NCBI GenBank assembly: GCA_963730065.1
Contig: CAVSQL010000017.1
Span: 186,001 to 250,000, forward strand
Direction: 5' to 3'
DNA: 64,000 nucleotides
DNA from: UBA9676 sp963730065
GTDB taxonomy: Bacteria > Actinomycetota > Actinomycetes > Streptosporangiales > Streptosporangiaceae
Made by a program: the position numbers and the translations under genes. Below are positions 27,062 to 36,256 of this stretch, piece by piece. Under the pieces are notes generated by a model. The model was not told the DNA's origin. It made no database searches and saw only the letters and a list, made by a program, of their open reading frames with translations. Numbering within the stretch: position 1 is the stretch's first letter; each line of letters starts with the position of its first letter.

Positions 27062-29548
27062 TTACTTGGCCGCGTGCTCGACCTCGGGGCGGATAGCGCG
27101 CATCTGCGCCCCCAGCTGCGTTGCGTCCATGGTGGGTGAGGCCACGAGGCCGAAAGTGTCGTTGTCAGCCCAGGTGCACAGCGCCACGCTTCCCGCCACG
27201 CTCGCCTGCGCATTCACGCAGGCGGCCTGCCCGCCCATGCTGCCCGGGCTGATACTGCTCGCCCCCTGGAACTGCTTGGTGAAGCTGGCGATGAAGCCGC
27301 TGGGCGAGATGCCCGACAGGTGACCGCCGATGAACAGGAACACCTGGGGGCTGGTACCGCTGGACGAGTTGTCCTCATATACCGCATCGACGACGTGGCT
27401 GGCCTGGCCGGCGCTCTTGGTGACCACCTGCCGCTGCAGGTCCTGCGCGTTCATCTGCTGCTCGAGCTGGGGTTTGCGGACATATGCGCCGAGCCTGGCC
27501 GGCGTGACGAGCGCGTGCGCCGGGCCGCTGCTGCCCAGCAGCACCGCGCCCGCCGCGACCACCACCACGCCCACGGCCAGCCCAGCCGCACCTGCCCACA
27601 ACCAGACCCGTGACAGGCTGAGGCTCCCCAGCCTGCCCCGGCTGGAAGGCCCCTTGCGGGTGCCTGGCCGATCAGGGTCGGCCGTTACCGGCGGCGGGCC
27701 CGGGCGCGGCAGACGGCGGGCTCGGCCGCCGGTTTCTTCGTTGCCGCCTGACTGGGCTCCGCGAACCCGGCCAGACTGAGGCGGCTGGCCTGGCTGGCCC
27801 GGCTGGCCTGGGCCAGGTCGGCCATAGCCCGCAGTTCCCGGCGGCCCGCCCCGGCCCGGCGCCTCGTCCGGGTAGGGTGCGCGGCCCGCATAGCGGTCCC
27901 GGCTGGACTCACGGTCCCGGCTGAGCTCCCGGCCTGGGCCCCTGCCGCCGGGCCCTCGGCCCGCTCGGCCCCTGCCCGCAGGACCGCTGGTACCAGTACC
28001 GCCCGCCCCGGGGGCGCTGGCACCGGGACCGCTCGTTTCGGGGCCGCTCCCACTAGGGCCGCTCCTACTGGGACCGCTCCTGCTTGGACTGCTGGCACCC
28101 GGGCCGCTGACACCAGGCCGTGGGTAGGCCTGCCCGGCACGCATGGCGTCGGGAGGGGGTGGCGTGCGGGCACTCCGGGGCGCAACGCCAGCCGGATCGG
28201 TGTGTGGGCCACCAGGGGGACGCGACCTTGGATCAGCCGGGCCGGGCTGCGGGCCTGACCATGGCCGTGGGCCGAACTGCGGGCCGGAGCGGGCACCGGA
28301 CGGCGCGTCCGGCGATCGACGCCGCGGCGGATCAGTTCTCGGGCCGGGTTGGTACGCGGGCTGCGGGCCCGTCCCCGGCTGGGGGCCAAGCCGTGCATCC
28401 AGCCGAGGATCCGTCCCGGGCCCAGGCCGGCGATCAGATCGCGGCCGCTGGTACGGATCAGATCCCGGCCGCTGGTTTGGGCCAGAGCGAGACCCAGGGT
28501 CAGAGCGGCGCCCCATCCGTGGATCAGCACCCGACACCATACGCGGATCACCACGGGGATCGGCGCGCGGGCCTACTCGCGGATCGGTACGAGGATCGGC
28601 ATGCGATCCCAGACGCGGATCGGTGCCAGGATCGGCCCGCACGCCCATACGCGGATCGGTACCAGGGCCAGCCCACGTACCCATACGCGGATCACCACGC
28701 GGCCCTACCCGCGGATCGGTCCGGGGATCAGTGCGCGGATCGGTACGTGACCCTGCCCGCGGATCAGCCCGGGCATCGGCGCGCGGCCCCATCCGCGGAT
28801 CACCGCGGGGATCGGCGTGCCGGCCCATGCGCGGATCGGTGCGGGGATCGGCGTGCGATCCCAGACGCGGATCGGTGCCAGGGCCAGCCCACGTACCCAT
28901 ACGCGGATCACCACGCGGCCCTACCCGTGGATCGGTGCGCGGATCAATACGCAGGGCCGCCCGCGGATCAGCACGGGGATCGGCGCGCGGCCCATCCGCG
29001 GATCAGCCACGGGGATCGGCGCGCGGCCCCATCCGCGGATCACCACGGGGATCGGCGCGCGGGCCTACCCGCGGATCACCACGGGGATCGGCCCGTGGGC
29101 CCAAACGCGGATCAGTGCGCGAACCCATGCGCGGGTCAGTGCCGGGATCGGCCCGCGTGCCAGTGCGCGCATGACCACGCGGCTCGGCCCGTGACGCCAG
29201 CCGGGGATCGGCCCGCGGGCCCAAGCGCGGATCGGTAAGCGGATCAACACGCAGGCCCGCCCGCGGATCACCACGGGGATCGGCCCGCGACCCCATACGT
29301 GGATCACCACGGGGATCGGTCCGCGACCCGATACGCGGATCACTGCGCGGGTCGGCCTGCGGCAGCCACGGATCAGGTGATCGCAGCCGGGGATCGGTCA
29401 TCGGGCCGGTCGGGGCGCCGGCGGCCGGGCCTCGCCTGGCGGGTGAGCCAGGATCGCCCTCCCAGTCGCGTCGCGGGTCTATGACCGGGTGGTCCGAGGA
29501 CTCGCGCCGCCTGGGCCGGGCGGGTTCCTGCGGACCTCCGTCTCTCAT
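27062..29548 (-). CDS. Membrane protein with a long Asp-Pro-Arg repeat domain (one in-frame TGA)
   Basis: About 828 codons from ATG 29548 (MRDGGPQEPARP). The first 340 residues are a cytoplasmic array of 12-residue units such as ADPRGDPRMGSR. Then come Pro/Gly/Ser-rich segments, a TM helix (VWLWAGAAGLAVGVVVVAAG) and a 150-residue extracellular domain (VTPARLGAYVRKPQLEQQMN, VFLFIGGHLSGISPSGF, ACVNAQASVAGSVALCTWAD, paired cysteines). A TGA at 29003-29005 sits inside the repeat array. Comparison with neighbouring repeats shows one inserted and one missing base within about 15 bases, so the frame is restored. This could be an assembly error in repetitive DNA or a true split gene with a restart at an internal codon. 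Function unknown. Confidence 0.6.
28530..29390 (-). repeat. Degenerate GATC-rich tandem repeat coding for DPR units
   Basis: About 860 bases built from the octamer CGCGGATC or close variants, with 12-base sub-periods and a 36-base super-period that encode R-x-DPR-x-DPR-x-G. The repeat is in frame for most of its length. The dense GATC content is a consequence of the Asp-Pro codons (GATCC). Confidence 0.8.
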
Positions 29549-30080
29549 GCTTCCCCTCTTCGTCCGGCAGGGCATATCCCTCTTAATCCGGCAGAGCGAA
29601 ATCACTACATCATGCGGCATCGGCCAGAGGCGCCGCTACCTGGTCGACGGTGGTCGGGTCATCCGCGCTGGTGGCGGCCGGCCGTGCTTAACCCGGTTAG
29701 GTACATGTTCTAACCTCTGCGTGGAAACGGAGGCGTGCACTGCCCCGGCGCAGACGCACCGGAAGAAGCGGCCGATGTCACAGCGTCCCGGTCAACCGCG
29801 GTTCGCAGCGGAAGCTGAACGAGATCCGGCGGCAGCAGCGCGCCCGGCAAACCCGGTTACGGCTTCTGGCCGATGGGGGCGGCGCTGGCGGCCATCGCGC
29901 TTGTGGTGGCCGTGATCGCCTTTACCGGCGGGCGGACGACGGTGCAAAGGCCCCGCTCGATCAAGCTCACCCGGCACGGTCATCCAGCTCGACGTCGGTC
30001 AGGTCGTCCCGCTGCAGCCCTTCACGTTCCCGGCAGGTCTCTGACCAGCCCGGTTCCCGATCCGGCCGAACCCCCTTGAC
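29549..30080. other. Intergenic region with weak coding signals and an inverted repeat
   Basis: Divergent region between the DPR protein and the oxidoreductase operon. It holds the inverted repeat GGTTAG-gtacatgtt-CTAACC (29695-29715), a possible operator. A small frame from ATG 29873 encodes one hydrophobic helix (MGAALAAIALVVAVIAFTGG). Its natural upstream part (GYGFWP) runs into a stop, so it may be a frameshifted small membrane protein. No strong gene is supported. Confidence 0.35.
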
Positions 30081-30866
30081 GTGAGCCACCAGATGTCTAG
30101 CATGAGCAGTATCCTGCCGACGGTATACAATGTGAGGAAGTGGCACGTGTACCACGAGCTCACGGTCTGGTCCCGCGGGATCATCATGGACAAGGAGGCG
30201 CGCGACGTCTCCTCGTGCATCGCGGCTGCCGCACGCGCCCTCGGCTACTACGCCGACAACGTCAGCGACTACGTAGATGACCCGGACCGGACGAACTGCC
30301 TGGTCCGCCGGTACGCACGGTTTGGCGACTCGCCGATCGTCAACCGCTTCGTCTACGAGAACCCGCACCCGGACTGGGTGGTCCTGGTCGAAGAGACGAT
30401 CATCAAGGCGGTCAACTTCCTGCGCGGAACCCCCGACCGCGGCGGCGTGGTCGTCGTCAACTCGGTGCGCGACCCCGACTACCTGCTCAAGTTCCTGCCC
30501 GACGACATGAAGGCCAGCATCGCCAAATTCGTGGTCGTGGACGCGGTCGGGCTGGCCGACCAGCGTGGTACCAGCCCGTGGATGTTCGTCCGCAACCTCT
30601 CCGAGCTTGCGCTCGACCGGATGTCCACCGAAGGCGCCGAGGAACGGCTCGCGATCGGGATGGGCATCGCCGCCCCGCTCATCGGCGCGCTGACCGCCGC
30701 GACCGGCGAGCTGCCCGTCGACGCGGTCGCCGACCAGGTGGCCGACCGGGATGCCATGCTGCGCGGCGCCGCCAAGTACGCGGTCGTGGACTTCACCGCC
30801 GCGGCCGGCGGGCAGGCCGGGCCGGAGCCCGCCGCACCCGCTGCCCACCCCACGTCCGCCGGCTGA
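30081..30866 (+). CDS. 2-oxoacid:ferredoxin oxidoreductase, gamma subunit
   Basis: 261 residues if the GTG at 30081 is used; ATGs at 30093 and 30102 are equally possible. The sequence fits the POR gamma-type domain: an N-terminal YNVRKWHVYHELTVWSRGII, then DNVSDYVDDPDRTNCLVRRY, ENPHPDWVVLVEETIIKAVN and KFVVVDAVGLAD. A typical strand/helix pattern follows (GMGIAAPLIGALTAATGELP). It is the first of four adjacent subunit genes, 19 bases before the next. The gamma domain packs against alpha/beta in PFOR-type enzymes and lacks cofactors of its own. Confidence 0.8.
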   Translation: MSHQMSSMSSILPTVYNVRKWHVYHELTVWSRGIIMDKEARDVSSCIAAAARALGYYADNVSDYVDDPDRTNCLVRRYARFGDSPIVNRFVYENPHPDWVVLVEETIIKAVNFLRGTPDRGGVVVVNSVRDPDYLLKFLPDDMKASIAKFVVVDAVGLADQRGTSPWMFVRNLSELALDRMSTEGAEERLAIGMGIAAPLIGALTAATGELPVDAVADQVADRDAMLRGAAKYAVVDFTAAAGGQAGPEPAAPAAHPTSAG

Positions 30867-30885
30867 CCCGTAGCGAGGAGGCTCC

Positions 30886-32772
30886 ATGTCCGTCCGCGGC
30901 ACCCGGATCCCGCCGCATCTGCAGCTGCCCATCGCCGGCGTGACCCCGCCGCCGACCGAGCAGGAAGGCCAGCGCCTCTTCCCCACCGGCAACTTCCGGT
31001 TCTACCGGCCCGTCTACCGCGACAAGACGCCGCCGTGCAACAACGCCTGCCCGACCGGCGAGCAGATCCAGAAGTACCTGGACTACGTCAAGCACGACCG
31101 CTACCTCGACGGATACCTCACGATCATGCAGGACAACCCGATGCCGTCGGTCACCGGGCGGGTCTGCTACCACCCGTGCGAGACGGCGTGCAACCGGGCC
31201 GCCCACGACGAGCCGATCGGCATCCGCAGCGTGGAGCGCTTCCTCGGCGACTACGGCCTCGCCCTGCCGGAAGACCCGATCAAGGAAAACCTCCCGTCCC
31301 TGAACGGGACCACGGTGGCGATCGTCGGCTCCGGCCCGGCCGGCCTGGCGTGCGCCTACCACCTGCGCCGGCGCGGCTATGCGAGCGTGATCTTCGAGGC
31401 GCTGGAGAAGCCGGGCGGGATGCTGCGGGCCGGCATCCCGGCCTGGCACCTGCCGGAGGAGATCCTGGACGCCGAGATCACCAAGCTGACCAGGCTGGGC
31501 GGGATCGAGATCCGCTGCGGGGTCCGGGCCGGGCACGACATCAGCTGGGAGGAGCTGCGCTCCTACCCGGCCACCTTCCTCGCGCTGGGCCAGGACATCG
31601 GCCGGCGCCTGCCGGTCGAGGGGATCGAGGCGCGCGGCGTGATCGGGGCGCTGGAGTTCCTGCGCGAGGCCGGCCTGGGCCGCCCGGTCAAGGTCGGCCG
31701 CAAGGTGCTCGTGATCGGCGGCGGGAACACCGCGTCCGACGCGGCCCGCAGCGCCATCCGCCTCGGTGGCGGCGAGGCCTTCATCGTGTCGCTGGAATCA
31801 GCGGACGAACTGCTCATCGTCCCCGAGGACCTGGAGCAGGCCAAGGACGAGGGAGTCGCGTTGGCGCCGAACACCGCCCTGGTCAAGGTGCTGTCCGCCG
31901 GCGGCCGGGTCACCGGCGCGGTGGTCTGCGACGCCCGGCTCAGCCAGGACGCCCACGGCGGCGTGCAGCCGGAGCTGATCCCCGGCACCGAGCGCGAGGT
32001 CACCTGCGACACCATCATGATCGCCATCGGGCAGGTGCAGCAGCTGGAGTGGCTCCCGGACCATCTCAGCGAGCGCGGGGTCATCACCGCCGACCAGCAC
32101 GGCCGGGTCGAGGGCAACGTGTTCGTCGGCGGCGACGTCATGCGCGGCCCGTCGATGGTGGTGGATGCGCTCGGGGACGGTAAGCGGGCGGCGCGCGACA
32201 TCGACCGCGTGCTCACCGCCACCGAGCTCGGCCCCGAGCCCGACGTCGAGGTCATGCCGTACGAGGGCCTGAACGCGGCCTACTTCCGGCACGCCCCCCG
32301 GATCGAGGCCCCGCTCACCCCGGCCGGGGAGCGCCGCCGCAGCCAGACGGTGGAGGTCACCTTGGCCTACAGCCGCGAGCAGGCGGTCGCGGAGTCCGAC
32401 CGCTGCATGAGCTGCGGGGTCTGCAACGGCTGCGACAACTGCTACATCGTCTGCCCGGATGTGAGCGTCATGCGCGACGCCCGGGAGAACGGGCACTACA
32501 CGATCCGCACCACCTACTGCAAGGGATGCCTCGTCTGCGTGCAGGAATGCCCGACCGGCTGCCTGGAGAAGGTGCCGGAAATGGATTTCGACGACCCGGG
32601 CGACGTGACCCGCATGGAAACCGCGTTCGCGCCCTACGACGGGGCACACGCCGAGCAGTCGGCGTTCACCCGCCAGCTGATCGAGGAGACCATCGCCGAG
32701 TACGACGCCGCCCGCGCGGCGCCGCCCGGGAACGGCAAGGGCACCACACAGCCAAACGGAAATTCGGGGTGA
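30886..32772 (+). CDS. FAD/NAD(P)-dependent oxidoreductase (GltD-like) fused to a 2[4Fe-4S] ferredoxin
   Basis: 628 residues, GAGGAGG 7 bases before the ATG. Order: a GltD-type N-terminal Fe-S region with Cys at 51 and 55 (CNNACPTGEQ) and CYHPCETACNRA; an FAD Rossmann motif VAIVGSGPAGLACAYHLRRR near 147; an NAD(P) motif VLVIGGGNTASDAARSA near 280; the FAD end VFVGGDVMRGPSMV. A C-terminal ferredoxin follows with CMSCGVCNGCDNCYIVCPD (from about 506) and YCKGCLVCVQECPTGC (from about 543), which is the delta (PorD) subunit of 2-oxoacid oxidoreductases. It should pass electrons from the alpha/beta centre through Fe-S clusters to NAD(P). Confidence 0.9.
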   Translation: MSVRGTRIPPHLQLPIAGVTPPPTEQEGQRLFPTGNFRFYRPVYRDKTPPCNNACPTGEQIQKYLDYVKHDRYLDGYLTIMQDNPMPSVTGRVCYHPCETACNRAAHDEPIGIRSVERFLGDYGLALPEDPIKENLPSLNGTTVAIVGSGPAGLACAYHLRRRGYASVIFEALEKPGGMLRAGIPAWHLPEEILDAEITKLTRLGGIEIRCGVRAGHDISWEELRSYPATFLALGQDIGRRLPVEGIEARGVIGALEFLREAGLGRPVKVGRKVLVIGGGNTASDAARSAIRLGGGEAFIVSLESADELLIVPEDLEQAKDEGVALAPNTALVKVLSAGGRVTGAVVCDARLSQDAHGGVQPELIPGTEREVTCDTIMIAIGQVQQLEWLPDHLSERGVITADQHGRVEGNVFVGGDVMRGPSMVVDALGDGKRAARDIDRVLTATELGPEPDVEVMPYEGLNAAYFRHAPRIEAPLTPAGERRRSQTVEVTLAYSREQAVAESDRCMSCGVCNGCDNCYIVCPDVSVMRDARENGHYTIRTTYCKGCLVCVQECPTGCLEKVPEMDFDDPGDVTRMETAFAPYDGAHAEQSAFTRQLIEETIAEYDAARAAPPGNGKGTTQPNGNSG

Positions 32773-32776
32773 TGCC

Positions 32777-34097
32777 ATGACCACGGTCCATGTTGAGGGC
32801 GCGTGGGCGGAGCCCAGCTACGGCCCCGGCAGCCGGACGCCCGACGGCGAGCAGATGCTGGCCGGGCTGGCCGGGACCCGCAAGCGGCTGAACGGGTGCG
32901 CCGCGGCGGCGTACGCGGCCCTGTACGCGAACGTCAACGTGATCACCGCCTATCCCATCCGGCCCTACACGGCGATCATGATGAACCTGTCCCAGTTCAT
33001 CGCCGACGGAATCCTCGACGCCGAGTACATGGTGACCGACGGCGAGCACTCACAGCTCTCGGCCGCGTTCGGCGCCGGGTCGTGCGGGGCGCGGGCCTTC
33101 ACCGGCTCCTCCGGCGTCGGAGTGACCTACGCCTACGAGATGTACTCGATCATCTCCGGCGCCCGGATCCCGGTTCACATGTCCATCGCCGACCGGACCC
33201 TCGACCCGCCGGGCGACTTCGGGTCCGAGCACACCGACGCGCTGTGCACCCGGGACATGGGCTGGCTGATGGGCTGGGCCGCGACCCCGCAGGAGGTCTT
33301 CGACAAGACGCTGATCGCCTACGCCACCGGCGAGGACCCGCGGGTGCTGCTGCCGCAGATGGTCGTGCAGGACGGGTACTTCGTCTCCCATATCGCGGGC
33401 GAGGTGGAGATGCCCACCGCCGCCCAGGTGGACGCCTACCTGCCGCCGTACCGGCTGCCGTTCCCGCTTGACCCGCGCCGGCCGGTCTCGCACGGCCCGC
33501 AGATCCATCCCTCCCAGGGGCCGCCGCTCCAGCTTGAGCGGGCCCGGGCGATGGAGGACGCGATCCCGGTCATCCGGGAGAAGACCGACGAGTTCGGCAG
33601 CGCGTTCGGCCTGGCACTACCCGCACTTCGTCGAGGAGTACATGCTGGAGGACGCCGACATCGCCATCGTTATCTCCGGCGGGCACGCGGTCACCTGCCG
33701 GGCCGCGATCAGGCTGCTCCGCGAGCGGGGCGTCAAGATCGGGATGGCCCGGCTGCTGTGGGTCCGCCCGTTCCCCAGCGATGACCTGCGTGCCGCGCTG
33801 CGCGGCGTCAAGGCCGTCGGCGTGGTGGAGACCAACCTCGGGCTCGGCGGCTCGACCTACGGCGGCATCCTCGCGCCGGACGTGACCACCGCCCTGTACT
33901 ACGCGGAGAGCCGGCCGCTGGTGACCTCGTTCATGGCCGGCCTCGGCGGCGAGACCGTTCCCGCGGCCGAGTTCGAGTGGATGGCCGGCAAGCTCGCCGA
34001 GGCCCTGGACCGGGGCCAGGTCGAAAAGCCTGCGCACTGGGTGGGGTTCGAGGCTCCGCAAGCCCAGGGGGACGACCCCCTGGAACCCCCGAAGTAA
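32777..34097 (+). CDS. 2-oxoacid:ferredoxin oxidoreductase alpha subunit, probably oxalate-specific (frameshift near 33611)
   Basis: About 440 residues once one base shift at 33611 is corrected: the frame from 32777 reads to ...KTDEFGSAFG, then the next frame reads WHYPHFVEEYMLEDADIAIV to the stop at 34097. Domain I holds NVNVITAYPIRPYTAIMMN (Tyr 59-Pro-Ile-Arg 62-Pro). Pyruvate and most 2-oxoacid enzymes have YPITP, and the Thr-to-Arg change at this substrate position is the hallmark reported for Moorella oxalate oxidoreductase. Further motifs are DGEHSQLSAAFGAGSCGAR, FTGSSGVGVTYAYEM and the domain II VETNLGLGGSTYGGI. Start ATG 32777, 4 bases after the previous stop. The shift may be an assembly indel; all domains are otherwise well kept. 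Confidence 0.78.
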
Positions 34098-34144
34098 CCG
34101 CCGCCCCTGGGACACCGCCCATACCAGGCACAAGGAGCCCGCTG

Positions 34145-35236
34145 ATGGCCAAGGAAGTGATCCGCCAGCACCTCCCGCTGATGGAGGACGAAGGCCGCGC
34201 CGCCGCGACCGACGACGAAACGGGCCGGGACCGCCACTACCTGCCCGATCTCCCCGACGAAGACCCCTACCAGGCCGGGCACCGCACGTGCGCGGGCTGC
34301 GGGCCCGCGATCGAGTACCGCTGGGTGCTCAAGGCGGCTGGCCAGGACACGGTCGTGGCCGGCCCGACGGGGTGCATGTACGTGGCGAACTCGACGTACC
34401 TGTGCACCCCCTACACGGTGCCCTGGGCCCATACCCCGATCGCCAGCGGCGGCTCCTTTACCGCCGGTGTGGCGGCCGGGTACGAGGCGCTGATCAGGAA
34501 GGGGCGCCACCCGGGCCCCTACCCGAACATCATCGTGATGGCCGGCGACGGCAGCGCGTCCGACATCGGGCTCGGCTCGATCTCCGGCGCGCTCTACCGC
34601 AACCACGACGCCCTGTTCATCTGCTACGACAACGAGTGCTACGCGAACACCGGCATCCAGGTCTCGCCGACCACGCCGTACGCGGGCATGACCACGTTCA
34701 CGCCGTTCGGCAAGGCGATCCCGGAAGGGAATTCGCTGCCACCCAAGAACCTGGCCAAGATGATGGCCGAGGGGCACCCGCACTGCTACGTGGCCACCAC
34801 CACCGTCGGCTACCCGCTCGACCTGATGAACAAGACCCGCAAGGGCCTCAACCGCCGCGGCGCCGCGTTCATGCACTGCTTCACGCCGTGCCAGAAGGGC
34901 TGGGTCTACCAGACCTCGATGACGGTGGAGATCGGCCGCCGGGTCGTGGAAGCCGGGCTGTTCCCGGTGTGGGAATACGACCCGGCCGAACGCAAATACC
35001 ACTACTTCCACCCGCCGGTGCAGCGCCCGGTCACCGACTACCTGGCCATGCAGGGCCGGTTCGGCCACATGCTGCCCGAGCACATCGCGACCATCCAGAT
35101 CCAGGCCAACCGCAACTGGGAGGACATCGGGATGGACGTGCCCGCCGAGCTCCGCGAGGGCGAGGACCCGGCCAGGCACCTGCGGCTCCGGGAGGAGACC
35201 TACTCGATGCCGCTGAACCGCGGCGTCGGGGCCTGA
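34145..35236 (+). CDS. 2-oxoacid:ferredoxin oxidoreductase beta subunit (TPP-binding)
   Basis: 363 residues from ATG 34145, with AAGGAG 7 bases upstream. RTCAGCGPAIEYRWVLKAAG near residue 48 gives two Fe-S cysteines. Another is in GPTGCMYVANSTYLC, and a fourth candidate is in FTPCQKGWVY. The TPP/Mg motif is GDGSASDIGLGSISGALYRN ... YDNECYANTGIQ. In PFOR-family enzymes this subunit holds thiamine diphosphate and the proximal [4Fe-4S] cluster. Its position just behind alpha and before an OFA transporter supports a role in oxalate oxidation to CO2. The C-terminal tail is longer than the minimal beta subunit. Confidence 0.88.
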   Translation: MAKEVIRQHLPLMEDEGRAAATDDETGRDRHYLPDLPDEDPYQAGHRTCAGCGPAIEYRWVLKAAGQDTVVAGPTGCMYVANSTYLCTPYTVPWAHTPIASGGSFTAGVAAGYEALIRKGRHPGPYPNIIVMAGDGSASDIGLGSISGALYRNHDALFICYDNECYANTGIQVSPTTPYAGMTTFTPFGKAIPEGNSLPPKNLAKMMAEGHPHCYVATTTVGYPLDLMNKTRKGLNRRGAAFMHCFTPCQKGWVYQTSMTVEIGRRVVEAGLFPVWEYDPAERKYHYFHPPVQRPVTDYLAMQGRFGHMLPEHIATIQIQANRNWEDIGMDVPAELREGEDPARHLRLREETYSMPLNRGVGA

Positions 35237-35303
35237 CCTGCGAGGGCCGCGGGTCCCCCGCTCCCCGCGGCCCTCGCAGCGCATCCCCAGCGGAAGGAAC
35301 GTG

Positions 35304-35660
35304 ATGCCCGGCCCCTGGCAGCTGTGCTTCGACGACGGTCACCAGCAGCGGTACCTGCCCGACCGGCAGGCCGTTCTGCGCTACGTGCTCGCCATCGGCC
35401 CGAAGGCGGCCAGCAAGCGGTTCGAGGTGTTCGTGGAATCGGGCCCGGTCACCCTGGCCGACGGCACTCCCGGTGGGCGCACCTTCTCGCTGGCTGAAGT
35501 GATCGACCTCAGCCGCCCCGGGGAAACGCAGCGGCTGCAAGCCGAACTCTCCCGATTGGCTGACAAAGAACCGGAAAGTGTGGGCGAAGGGTGGCCAGCA
35601 CCGCCGGAATCGCACACTCCCGGCCCGGGAGGCGGCCCTTTCCCGCGGAGAACGCCATGA
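35304..35660 (+). CDS. Small unknown protein of the oxidoreductase operon (first)
   Basis: 118 residues from ATG 35304 behind GGAAGGAAC. The first 75 residues look folded (WQLCFDDGHQQRYLPDRQAV, LRYVLAIGPKAASKRFEVFV, TFSLAEVIDLSRPGETQRLQ). The tail is rich in Pro and Gly. The stop overlaps the next start (ATGA). No known domain is recognised. Its place between the catalytic beta subunit and the transporter suggests an accessory or assembly role in the same pathway. Confidence 0.65.
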   Translation: MPGPWQLCFDDGHQQRYLPDRQAVLRYVLAIGPKAASKRFEVFVESGPVTLADGTPGGRTFSLAEVIDLSRPGETQRLQAELSRLADKEPESVGEGWPAPPESHTPGPGGGPFPRRTP

Positions 35661-35971
35661 GCGGCCCCAATGGCCAGGCGACCGGAGATCCGGGGGGAAT
35701 GGCGCCGCCGGAGCACCGCACGATCATTCCCCTGATGCCGGGAGTGGCCCGGCCCCGGGGCGAGCGACGGGCGGCGATGCAGCAGGCGGTCATCGAAGTG
35801 GTCCGCCATCTCGTGCTGAAGGCAGTGCCGCCCGAGCACCGTTCACCCCTGTTCGACCAGGCCCGTGACCTGCTCAGTGAAGCCGGCTGGGGCCTCGACG
35901 AACTCTTCGAAGCGGCCGAGGAAGGCCCGGCGCGCAGCGCCCTGTTCCAGGCCCTGGGACTGGAGACCTAG
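35657..35971 (+). CDS. Small unknown protein of the oxidoreductase operon (second)
   Basis: 104 residues; the ATG at 35657 overlaps the preceding stop by four bases, so the two small genes are coupled. After a Pro-rich N-terminus the sequence is helical and acidic (GERRAAMQQAVIEVVRHLVL, SPLFDQARDLLSEAGWGLDE, LFEAAEEGPARSALFQALGL). No known domain is recognised. With its partner it may be a chaperone or regulator of the oxidoreductase, but this is inference from position only. Confidence 0.65.
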   Translation: MSGPNGQATGDPGGMAPPEHRTIIPLMPGVARPRGERRAAMQQAVIEVVRHLVLKAVPPEHRSPLFDQARDLLSEAGWGLDELFEAAEEGPARSALFQALGLET

Positions 35972-36256
35972 GGCTCACGGCCGACCGGGCAGTGGCCCGG
36001 AGTCGGGAGGCAGGCATGACGAAGTGGCGATTTACTGGCCCGGCCAGATCCGCTGTGACCTGACCATGTTAGGAAGCATCCTGGCCCCGGGCCCGCGCGG
36101 TCCCCCGGTCCGGTACAGGTGAAAGGCGTTCGATACACGACCCAGCGGAAGTTCCAGCCGTCCCGGTGGAACTCTCCCCCACCATCCGGCCCTGCATCCG
36201 CTCGGCCCGGAAAACGAGTCATCACCGTCTCGTACGAAAGGTATCGGTGGCGACAA

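Noticed and set aside
28530..29390. CRISPR-like periodic repeats
   Set aside because: The repeats are 12/36-base coding periodicities without unique spacers, in frame for DPR units of a protein.
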